Shown here piece after piece: positions 1 through 7,609 of a stretch of DNA of 35,696 nt (position 1 is its first letter; the number at the start of each line of letters is the position of its first letter). The stretch covers positions 1-35,696 of the forward strand of contig NZ_JAIQZN010000066.1 in the NCBI RefSeq assembly GCF_023333585.1. Direction: 5' to 3'. This DNA comes from Argonema antarcticum A004/B2. GTDB taxonomy: Bacteria > Cyanobacteriota > Cyanobacteriia > Cyanobacteriales > Aerosakkonemataceae. A model generated the notes under the pieces. It was not told the origin of the DNA and searched no databases. It saw only the letters and a program-made list of their open reading frames with translations. The position numbers and the translations under genes were made by a program.

Positions 1-1
1 C

Positions 2-127
2 AAGGGGGACAAGGGGGACAAGGGGGACAAGGGGGACAAGGGGGACAAGGAGGACAAGGGGGACAAGGGGGACAAGGGGGACAAGGGGGACAAGGGGGAC
101 AAGGGGGACAAGGAGGACAAGGAGGAC
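2..127. repeat. 14 tandem copies of a 9-bp repeat, in frame with the next gene
   Basis: Fourteen uninterrupted 9-bp units AAGGGGGAC (three of them AAGGAGGAC) fill the left edge. Nine is a multiple of three, so in the frame of the downstream OmpA-like gene the block reads Lys-Gly-Asp eleven times and Lys-Glu-Asp three times, without a stop. The frame stays open from base 2 to the gene. Such G-rich 9-mers are also known as intergenic repeats in cyanobacteria, so whether it is translated is undecided. Confidence 0.95.
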
Positions 128-268
128 TCTTTCTGCCAACCAACTACATATCACCTCAGCCCACAAGCAGAACAACCGACGAGCGACCATTTTACATCAG
201 CGTCAAATATAGCAGAATCAGCATCAAATTCCATCGCGAATCGGTCACAAGAGTTAAACAATCTAGCA

Positions 269-2623
269 TTGCTGTTACTTGGGGAAACAGAAGCAAACGA
301 GCCGACGCTAGAACCTGTTTTATCTAGCACCAAATTAACTGATGCTCATGATTTGATCGCGAATCATGAGCAACAAGAAATCTCGCTAGCCGAGCGTTAC
401 CGCATCGAAAAGCAAGACCGAGAAAACTTGGCTCAGTCAAATTCATCCGAGCGTGAAGACGAAAATTTAGAAGAGTCATACGGTGCGTTGAAACGTTTGC
501 AAACTCTTCTACTCGAATCAGAACTGGCTGACTTTAGCCAGGTGATAGATCGGTTTGAACAGAAAGTAACAAATATTGAATATCAGATTCACGAACCCAC
601 AGAATTAATCAATTTATTGCTGCCTATTATTTCCGAGCTTCTGAATCGCAAAGTAGCTGAATCAAATGAGTCAAGAGACGCAGTTGCCGATTCTCTTTCT
701 CCCATCATCGATCAAGTGATTTTGGCGAAAACAAGGGAAGATAGGGTGGCGATGGGTAATGCTATCGCACTCGCTATGCCAACAGCAATTTCCGAACTTG
801 TGCGGAATTATCCGACGGAAGTGGGGCACGCCTTAGCGCCCGATATCGCCGCAGCAATTAAGGAGCAAATAAGGCTGAATCCACAAGCGATGGTGGCGGC
901 TCTTTATCCGATCATTCATACAGTGATTGACAGCAAACGCCAAGAAGATATAGATGCGCTCAGCGCGGCTATAGCCCCCTTGCTCCCGCCAGCCATTAAA
1001 GAACAAATTCGCAGCTCGCCGCAGGAAATCGCCCAGGCTATAGCGCCAGAAATTGCATCAGCCATTAAAGAACAAATTAGACTGGAGCAAGATTCGATCG
1101 CCTCCGCGCTAGCGCCGGAAATGGGCAGAGCCATCAAACAACAGATTGAGATTGAGAGGGATGCGATGGTAGACGCCCTCTATCCTGTGATTGGCAGCAC
1201 AATTGCCAAATACATGGCAGACGCAATTCGGACTATCAACGAAAAGATCGAACACACCTTCAGTATGGAGGGGCTCAATCGCAAAATTCGCTCTAAAGTG
1301 CAGGGAGTTTCCGAAGCCGAATTAATTCTCAAAGAAGCGATTCCCTTTACAGCCCGCGCTGTTTTCTTGATTCACAAAACTTCCGGTTTAGTCATGTCAG
1401 AAATCCAATCTTCTGAAGAACAGAAATTGGAGTCGGATATGGTGGCGGGTATGCTGACGGCTATCCGCAGCTTTGTGAATGATTGTATCGCTCAATCTGG
1501 AGATGTTTCGGAAATTGATGCGATCGACTACGGAAATTCCAAAATCATCTTGGAAGTGGCGGGATACTGTTACCTCGCTGTGGTTACTCAAGGAGAAACG
1601 CCCCAGTGGTACAGCCATAGGGTGCAAGAAGCGCTCCTAGCGATCGTCGAAAGCTACGATCGCCTCATCAAGTCGTATCAAGGAGACCCTGCCAGCATCC
1701 CCGAACGGGTACACAATATCCTAGAAGGCTTAGTAAAGATCAAGGACACAAGTACCAAGGATAAAAAGTCTAAATTTACTGGTTTGCTAGTTGTCGGTTC
1801 AGTTTTGGCGGGTTTAATTCTCCTGCCTTGGGGATATCATCAGTATCGTAATGCGATCGATCGCCAGATTGAGAAAGACACCGCCCAACGCTTGGCATCT
1901 GTACCGGAATTAGCCGTTTATCGTCTCTCCATCAATGCTCGTGAAGGCAAGCTGGGGCTTTCTGGAAAATTGCCAAATCAGGAATTGCGCTCAAAAGTCG
2001 AACAAATTGCCAAGGAAATTGCACCTGCTTACGCATTAAAAAATCAAATAGTCGTCCAACCGCCCCCCGATCCTGTGCGGACAGGATCTGACGTAAAACG
2101 AGTCACATCGATTTTAAATCAGATGAACGGCACTGCCATTTCATCCCAGTATCAAGCCGGTAAAGTCTCGGTAAAGGGAACAGTAGCCCAGGTTGGCGAT
2201 GCTGAGAAAATCACCCAAGCTTTTAAGCAAATACCGGGGATTGTCACTGTCACCAACACCGTACAACTACAGCAATTCTCCGTCCCCATCCGCATTTACT
2301 TCGAGCTTGGTTCAACTCAGCTAAAAGCAGGAGATCGAAACAAAGTTCTCCAGGTCAAGGCATTTCTGAATCGCTATCCGCAAACAGACCTTACAATAGT
2401 AGGTCATAGCGATACGATCGGCAACTCTCTGGAAAATCAGCGCTTGGCACTGTCGCGGGCGGAAACGGTGCGACTCGCCCTAGTGGCAGAGGGCATCGAT
2501 CCCAAACGGTTACAAGCTGTTGGGACGCCCAATCCCCCCCTCGGTCTAGATTCTAGTCAACCATTATGGTTAAGTAGATGTGTACAATTTCAGCCGATAC
2601 CCCCTGGCTTCAAACGTAAATAA
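269..2623 (+). CDS. OmpA-like peptidoglycan-binding protein with longin/roadblock-like and BON domains
   Basis: From the TTG at 269 the protein has 784 residues. Residues ~100-340 hold repeated ~30-residue segments of the type AIKEQIRLNPQAMVAALYPI, probably helical. Residues ~357-470 look like a roadblock/longin-type fold (inference). One membrane helix lies at ~502-522. Two BON-like segments follow (~549-595 and ~609-665), then an OmpA C-terminal domain (~674-764) with the motif VGHSDTIGN and SRAETVRLAL that binds peptidoglycan. The layout suggests a cytoplasmic N-terminal half and a wall-bound periplasmic C-terminus. No ATG, GTG or TTG lies upstream in frame, and the frame is open to base 2. 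Family members usually have sequence before the LLLGE motif that begins this call, so the true start may lie outside the window. The GTPase gene follows after one base. Confidence 0.85.
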   Translation: MLLLGETEANEPTLEPVLSSTKLTDAHDLIANHEQQEISLAERYRIEKQDRENLAQSNSSEREDENLEESYGALKRLQTLLLESELADFSQVIDRFEQKVTNIEYQIHEPTELINLLLPIISELLNRKVAESNESRDAVADSLSPIIDQVILAKTREDRVAMGNAIALAMPTAISELVRNYPTEVGHALAPDIAAAIKEQIRLNPQAMVAALYPIIHTVIDSKRQEDIDALSAAIAPLLPPAIKEQIRSSPQEIAQAIAPEIASAIKEQIRLEQDSIASALAPEMGRAIKQQIEIERDAMVDALYPVIGSTIAKYMADAIRTINEKIEHTFSMEGLNRKIRSKVQGVSEAELILKEAIPFTARAVFLIHKTSGLVMSEIQSSEEQKLESDMVAGMLTAIRSFVNDCIAQSGDVSEIDAIDYGNSKIILEVAGYCYLAVVTQGETPQWYSHRVQEALLAIVESYDRLIKSYQGDPASIPERVHNILEGLVKIKDTSTKDKKSKFTGLLVVGSVLAGLILLPWGYHQYRNAIDRQIEKDTAQRLASVPELAVYRLSINAREGKLGLSGKLPNQELRSKVEQIAKEIAPAYALKNQIVVQPPPDPVRTGSDVKRVTSILNQMNGTAISSQYQAGKVSVKGTVAQVGDAEKITQAFKQIPGIVTVTNTVQLQQFSVPIRIYFELGSTQLKAGDRNKVLQVKAFLNRYPQTDLTIVGHSDTIGNSLENQRLALSRAETVRLALVAEGIDPKRLQAVGTPNPPLGLDSSQPLWLSRCVQFQPIPPGFKRK

Positions 2624-2624
2624 T

Positions 2625-3158
2625 ATGTCCACGATCTCGAAAAAAATTTGCCTTGTTGGTGACTTTGGCGTAGGTAAAACCAGCTTGATTCGTCGTTTTG
2701 TAGAGCAGCAATTCAGCGATCAGTATCTTTCAACTGTGGGAGTCAAGATTTCTCGCAAAACTGTTGAATTAGAAGGAGTAAAAGAGCAAGAAAAGTTGAA
2801 TTTACAGATGATGATATGGGACTTAGAAGGTCATACGAAATTTAAGGGGATCGCACCAACTTATCTAGCTGGGGCTGGCGGTGCGATCATCGTTGCCGAT
2901 GTCACCCGTCAAGAAACCCTAGAACGGATCGGCGAGCATATCGATTTGTTTTTTTCCGTCAACCCCAAAGGCTTTATCATTATTGCCTTGAATAAATCAG
3001 ATATGTTCGAGGAGGAAAAAATAGATAAACTTCTCAGCAATTATCAGTTTGCAGAGGAGAAGCGCGTATTATCCACCCATTCAACTTCTGCAAAAACAGG
3101 CAAAGACGTTGACCTAATCTTTCACAAATTAGCTGACAAAATGGCAGGACTAACCTGA
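2625..3158 (+). CDS. Ras-like small GTPase
   Basis: This 177-residue single-domain GTPase shows all G motifs: P-loop GDFGVGKTS (12-20), a switch I Thr at 37, DLEGH (66-70), NKSD (123-126) and SAK (155-157). The residue matching Ras Gln61 is His70, so intrinsic hydrolysis may be low and depend on a partner. An upstream GTG at 2580 in the same frame would add 15 residues overlapping the OmpA gene, but the family begins just before the P-loop strand, so ATG 2625 is preferred. It lies one base after the OmpA stop, which suggests translational coupling. Bacterial Ras-like GTPases (MglA and related) commonly sit beside roadblock-domain partners, and here the candidate partner domain is inside the OmpA protein. 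Confidence 0.92.
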   Translation: MSTISKKICLVGDFGVGKTSLIRRFVEQQFSDQYLSTVGVKISRKTVELEGVKEQEKLNLQMMIWDLEGHTKFKGIAPTYLAGAGGAIIVADVTRQETLERIGEHIDLFFSVNPKGFIIIALNKSDMFEEEKIDKLLSNYQFAEEKRVLSTHSTSAKTGKDVDLIFHKLADKMAGLT

Positions 3159-3200
3159 ATATCCCATTCTCAATAAATTCTCAAACCCACCCACATCATT

Positions 3201-4772
3201 ATGAACTATCACGTCCTCGATAAGATTTTCAACCAACCTTCTATACTCCGCCACATAGAATACTTGATAGTAGATAAAAACCTCCAAATCTTAGATATAT
3301 CCGAGTCAGTGCAACGGTTTGCTGATTCTCCTACTCGCGTCGTAAAAGCCAATGATGTCCGCGAGGGGTTTCCCGAATTAATAGGATATGAAGATATCTT
3401 AATCTCCATCATTCAAGGACAGCAAGAGGCTTTCCAGTTAAAAGGAGTTGCCCGGTCTTTAGGTCAGCTTTCTCCGCCATTATATATTGATATCTATGTT
3501 GTTGGCGATCGAGACGAAAAGAATTATGAAACTACATTGATAATTATCATTGAAGATGCTACAGAAAGAATGGTGATGGAGCAAAGTTTAGTCCAGAGAG
3601 TAAATGAAGCAAATCTTTTATTGAGTGCGTTGGCTGTTTCCAAAGATTATATCGATAAAATTATCACTTCAATGGCAGATGCGTTGTTAGTGACAACAAA
3701 AACAGGAAAAATCAAAAGAGTAAACCCAGCAGCAAGCAATTTGTTCGGTTATAGCGAATCAGAATTAATCAACAATCATATTTCTACGATCGTTCCTGAC
3801 GAAAAATTTCTGCCAACCGCGAATCATCGAAATGGCTTATCCACAGGGGAATTGTTCAAAAATGTAGATTTTGTTTGTAAAAACATCAAGGGAGAAGAAA
3901 TCCCAGTAGCATTTTCTTGCTCAACAATTAACACTGAAATAGAGGATTTTCAAGAATTTGTATATGTAGGACGGGATATCACCGAGCGCAAGAAAGCAGA
4001 GGCAGAAATGCGTCATGCTCTGGCCAAAGAAAAGGAACTCAACGAATTAAAATCCGAATTCGTTTCTATGGTTTCCCACGAATTTGGCAACCCGTTGAAT
4101 ACAGTAATAATGTCTGCTGAATTACTGGAACACTATGGCGATCAATCTACTGAAGAAGAGAAAATTGAGTATCTCCATCACATTCGAGCAGCTGCTAAAC
4201 AGATGAGTCAACTATTAAAAGATGTCTTGCTCATAGGTAGGGTAGAAGCAGGGAAAATAGACTTTAACCCAGCACCAATTGATTTAATAAAATTCTGCAC
4301 TGATGTGGTAAAACAAATAAAATTTGGTGCGGGGGGCAAGCGAAGGATCGACTTTGTTCATAACGGAATTTTTAAAGGCCCGATCGCATCTGACGATCGG
4401 CCACAAGACTTGCCCCTCATGGATGAAAAACTCTTACAACATATTCTCACTAATTTACTTTCTAACGCGCTCAAGTATTCACCTCAAGACGGCAAAGTTT
4501 ATTTTAACCTAAATTGTCAAAATGGAGAAGCTATATTTCAAATTAAAGATGAGGGCATTGGTATCCCTTCAGATGACTTAAAGAAATTATTTGAAACATT
4601 CCATAGAGCCAAAAATGTTGGCAAAATTCCTGGAACAGGACTGGGGCTGGCTATCGTCAAGCAATCAGTAGATATCCACGGTGGCACCATCACGGTGGAG
4701 AGCAAGGTAGGGATGGGAACCACATTTACAGTCACGATTCCATTAAACAACAGTCAACCTAATATCGATTAA
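3201..4772 (+). CDS. Two-PAS sensor histidine kinase
   Basis: The 523-residue protein has no membrane helix. A divergent PAS-like domain covers ~10-125, a short coiled coil follows, and a canonical PAS/PAC domain covers ~150-265. The dimerisation domain carries the phospho-acceptor His293 in SHEFGNPL (most kinases have SHELRTPL or similar). The ATPase domain shows the N box (LTNLLSNALKYSP), G1 (DEGIGIP) and G2 (GTGLGLAIV). It lies 42 bp after the GTPase in the same direction and is probably co-transcribed. No response-regulator gene is in the window, so its target is unknown. The first PAS-like domain is shared only with the next gene here. Confidence 0.93.
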   Translation: MNYHVLDKIFNQPSILRHIEYLIVDKNLQILDISESVQRFADSPTRVVKANDVREGFPELIGYEDILISIIQGQQEAFQLKGVARSLGQLSPPLYIDIYVVGDRDEKNYETTLIIIIEDATERMVMEQSLVQRVNEANLLLSALAVSKDYIDKIITSMADALLVTTKTGKIKRVNPAASNLFGYSESELINNHISTIVPDEKFLPTANHRNGLSTGELFKNVDFVCKNIKGEEIPVAFSCSTINTEIEDFQEFVYVGRDITERKKAEAEMRHALAKEKELNELKSEFVSMVSHEFGNPLNTVIMSAELLEHYGDQSTEEEKIEYLHHIRAAAKQMSQLLKDVLLIGRVEAGKIDFNPAPIDLIKFCTDVVKQIKFGAGGKRRIDFVHNGIFKGPIASDDRPQDLPLMDEKLLQHILTNLLSNALKYSPQDGKVYFNLNCQNGEAIFQIKDEGIGIPSDDLKKLFETFHRAKNVGKIPGTGLGLAIVKQSVDIHGGTITVESKVGMGTTFTVTIPLNNSQPNID

Positions 4773-4849
4773 AATAAAATCTATTATCATGATAAGATGA
4801 GAGATTGAGTGAATTTTAAACCCGTTAGCTGACAACTCAGAAAACAAGG

Positions 4850-5629
4850 ATGAATCCACTTCTAAACAAACTTTTAGCACTGATATCCCCGCCCCGCCGC
4901 ATGGAATATATGGCAGTGGATGAGGAATTTAAAATTTTAGAGGCATCCTGGGATGTGCAACGGTTTGCCGATTGTCCCGAACGGGTAATGAAGGGAAAAG
5001 ATGTTCGTCTCGGCTTTCCTGAATTTATCGGAATTGAAGATATCCTAACTGCTATTCTTAAAGGAGAGCAGTTACGTTTCGAGTTAAGAGGGCTAGCCCG
5101 TTTTTTGGATCGAAACGAGCCTTTATATATTGATATTTCCATTGTCGCAGATCGGGATGAAAAAACATTGAAAGATCGTCTAATTATCTTATTAGAAGAT
5201 GTGACAGAAAAAATGGTTTTACAGCAAAGCTTGACTCAAAGAGCTAATGAAACAAGTCTTTTGGCACATACATTAACAGAATACAAAAGATATATTGATA
5301 AAGTTTTTACTTCGATGGCAGAAGCATTATTAGTTACGACAAATTCAGGTAATATCAAAAAAGTTAATCAAGCAGCACAAGATTTATTTGGTTATACCGA
5401 ATGGGAATTAATTAATCAGCCTATTTCGAGGATTATTCTTGATGAAGATTTTTTACGACAATCTAGAGATCGATATTCCATAGAACGCGGAAAAGCGTTG
5501 AAAAATGTAAAAGTAGTTTGTCAAACTCAAAGAGGAGAACATATTTATCTCGAATTTTCTTGCTCAGCCATTGAAACGGATATAGAGGACTTTCAAGATT
5601 TTATTTATGTTTGTAGGGAAATCGGCTAA
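4850..5629 (+). CDS. Kinase-less paralog of the PAS sensor
   Basis: The 259 residues align end to end with the first half of the preceding histidine kinase: the same N-terminal PAS-like domain (compare RFADCPERVMKGKDVRLGFP), the same linker and the same second PAS. It stops at YVCREIG, the point where the kinase continues GRDITERKK into its dimerisation helix. No kinase-like sequence exists in any frame in the 70 bp before the convergent gene. It may act as a stand-alone sensor pairing with the kinase or be the remnant of a tandem duplication. The open frame and good conservation favour a functional protein. Confidence 0.85.
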   Translation: MNPLLNKLLALISPPRRMEYMAVDEEFKILEASWDVQRFADCPERVMKGKDVRLGFPEFIGIEDILTAILKGEQLRFELRGLARFLDRNEPLYIDISIVADRDEKTLKDRLIILLEDVTEKMVLQQSLTQRANETSLLAHTLTEYKRYIDKVFTSMAEALLVTTNSGNIKKVNQAAQDLFGYTEWELINQPISRIILDEDFLRQSRDRYSIERGKALKNVKVVCQTQRGEHIYLEFSCSAIETDIEDFQDFIYVCREIG

Positions 5630-5699
5630 CGGCGGCTTAATTTTGCAAGCAGCAGCTTAACCAATGCGTAATACCAAATCGGCTTGCCTTGACCCCTTT

Positions 5700-7199
5700 C
5701 TACTTCCGCGTATATCTGTGCTTAACTCCAACAGGAAAATACTCCGGGTCGCCTGTTGGTGCGAGGGAAACTTGCAGCATCTGATATGCTGGCGGAACAT
5801 AGTTAGCAAACTCGCTGTTGAGTCGCCGCAGCTGAGAAAGGATGGAAGATGCGATCGCCTCCCGTTTCCCCTCGCTACCTTCCACTCCCGGCGCTAATTC
5901 CACGATCGCAGACAGAAATTTATTTCGATCCGCATCTTCCTTAACTTGCAATACAAACTTACCCGTTACCCAATCTTTAATAACAGCTTGTTCTAACCCC
6001 ACCGTCACATTTTCTGGGTAAATATTTGCCCCAAAATAAGAAACCGTAAAATTAGAACGTCCAAACACATACACAAAAGGCAACTGATGAATACCTCTGT
6101 CACTAGACAAATCTGTGACTGGATCGCATCCCCATTCTGACAGGAACTTCAGCATTTCATCATAACTAATTATCCCCCCAGTATCCAAAATGTTATAACG
6201 AATCAACGGAATGCCGTTATCGCCCGAAAACAGCAAATTTCCCTCACGAACTTCAAAAAAACGACTGAAAGGATCGTACTGTACCAGCGTCGGTAAACGC
6301 GATTCACCAAATAGCGCCCGCGCCGCATCTGGAGTATTTGCCAAAAAACGACGAATGCAAATACTCAACGGTGTTTCATTGCCCAAAACACCCGCATCGG
6401 CAGTTCCATAAAGTGCGGCAGAATCATAACAGAAATTTGTCGAACCAACTCTTTCTCCAACCAGACTCCGCCACTCTTCGCTAAATACTTCTCCAGCAAA
6501 AACCATTTTTAGATGATATTTTTGCCACTCTACATTACGGGCAATACCGCTATCAATGACATCTTTAATAAATGGCGGATATCCCAATAGCACAACTTGC
6601 TCAAATCCCTCACCGAGTTCCTGCACAACTCGGAAAATTTCTTCTTTGTTATTTCCTGGAGAGATAACAGTGATGGGATAACCTTTACTGGCAAGATAGC
6701 GACAGCAATTCATCGTATAAATCCCGCCTACCCACGTTCCCAAGGTGAAACAAATCACGGCTAAGGTGCGGCGAGTTTCGGCATAAAAGCTATTGTGGAA
6801 TATTTGCTCAAAACGAGTGGCTATCTGAAGTTCATCTGCAAAAAAACGCGGCCAAAATGTCGGTTTTCCTGTCGAACCGGAGGAAACTGCGATCGTATCG
6901 CAGCTTGACAATTCTCCATTGCGGCACAATTCGGCTAACGGGTGAAGCTTGAGGTAATTCTCTTTGGTAATTGGCGGTAGTTTTTGGAAGTCTTCGTAAG
7001 TTTGGATGGACGCAGGATCGATGTTATGTTCTGCCAAAAATGCGCGGTAGGCGGGAACTGTGGCAGCAACCGAGTGAAACAAAGCTAAAACACCTGACTC
7101 TGCACTACTGTTGGCGTGTCGTTCGAGTAGCGTTTGCATTGGCGTTGTCAGGAATTCTGCAAACGCTTTGATTGCCCGTTGACGTTGTTCTTCTCGCAT
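5700..7199 (-). CDS. Phenylacetate-CoA ligase-like ANL-superfamily enzyme
   Basis: The 499-residue protein carries the adenylation P-loop SSGSTGKP (~107-114), the region RYNILDTGG near residue ~320 where the family has its ATP-binding aspartate, and a C-terminal part beginning with GRSNFTVSYFGANIYPENV. These fit the PaaK/CapK branch of ANL enzymes, which activate an acid with ATP, usually for transfer to CoA. The substrate cannot be read from sequence. The start is the ATG at 7199, and no better upstream start is seen. The gene converges with the sensor cluster and is followed by no partner, so its pathway is unknown. Confidence 0.85.
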   Translation of the reverse strand: MREEQRQRAIKAFAEFLTTPMQTLLERHANSSAESGVLALFHSVAATVPAYRAFLAEHNIDPASIQTYEDFQKLPPITKENYLKLHPLAELCRNGELSSCDTIAVSSGSTGKPTFWPRFFADELQIATRFEQIFHNSFYAETRRTLAVICFTLGTWVGGIYTMNCCRYLASKGYPITVISPGNNKEEIFRVVQELGEGFEQVVLLGYPPFIKDVIDSGIARNVEWQKYHLKMVFAGEVFSEEWRSLVGERVGSTNFCYDSAALYGTADAGVLGNETPLSICIRRFLANTPDAARALFGESRLPTLVQYDPFSRFFEVREGNLLFSGDNGIPLIRYNILDTGGIISYDEMLKFLSEWGCDPVTDLSSDRGIHQLPFVYVFGRSNFTVSYFGANIYPENVTVGLEQAVIKDWVTGKFVLQVKEDADRNKFLSAIVELAPGVEGSEGKREAIASSILSQLRRLNSEFANYVPPAYQMLQVSLAPTGDPEYFPVGVKHRYTRK

Positions 7200-7276
7200 T
7201 GCCGGTACTCAGTTGCATCACCACAAATTGTAGCGGATTCTCGAATTGCATGATGCTGTTGGCTTTGTCGGTGGTG
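7200..7276. other. Start of a 410-bp gene-free stretch
   Basis: Between the ANL gene (5' end 7199) and the stop of the ribonuclease gene (7610) no credible gene is seen. The stretch holds three repeat structures listed separately (a 48-bp palindrome, degenerate 11-mers and a 7-bp stem-loop). The promoter of the ANL gene should lie at its left end, but I see no clear consensus. Confidence 0.6.
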
Positions 7277-7324
7277 TCGCTTCGAGCCCGCCAGCGATTT
7301 GAATCGCTGGCGGGCTCGAAGCGA
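7277..7324. repeat. 48-bp near-perfect palindrome
   Basis: The arms 7277-7299 and 7302-7324 are perfect 23-bp inverted repeats (outer end TCGCTTCGAGCCCGCC) around a TG centre. Transcribed from either strand it would form a very stable hairpin. No T tract follows, so it is not a classical terminator. It could be an intergenic repeat or the relic of a small palindromic element. Confidence 0.95.
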
Positions 7325-7405
7325 AGTCATATCATGTCCGGTTGCATCGGTAGCGTAAGCGTGATGCGATAAATTGTCTGTTGTCATCGAGAGTTAAATT
7401 TTAAC

Positions 7406-7444
7406 CACAGATGAAGACAGATGAACACAAATGAACACAGATAA
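7406..7444 (+). repeat. Degenerate 10-11 bp repeats (CAGATGAACAC type)
   Basis: Four imperfect units related to CAGATGAACAC lie in tandem. Blocks of this type recur in intergenic DNA of filamentous cyanobacteria. No function is visible. Confidence 0.75.
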
Positions 7445-7542
7445 GAGAGTTATTTTTTTTAGACAACCGATGCCACCGGAAATGATATCAGTGGCTTTGT
7501 GTAGAATTAAAATCTCATCAATTTACCAACAACATCATTACA

Positions 7543-7563
7543 TTTCCAGGCAGAGGCTGGAAA
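7543..7563. repeat. Short stem-loop TTTCCAG / CTGGAAA
   Basis: A perfect 7-bp stem closes a GCAGAGG loop. The surrounding sequence matches the frequent cyanobacterial intergenic repeat with CCAGGCAGAG. It lies just past the stop of the minus-strand ribonuclease gene, so it may sit in its 3' untranslated region. Confidence 0.7.
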
Positions 7564-7609
7564 CGAGCCACTTGAAGGGTTTCACCCCTCAATCGATTCG
7601 CCAACAGTT

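Noticed and set aside
5630-5699. Frameshifted kinase domain after the sensor-only paralog
   Set aside because: None of the three plus frames in this stretch resembles the dimerisation helix of the adjacent kinase.
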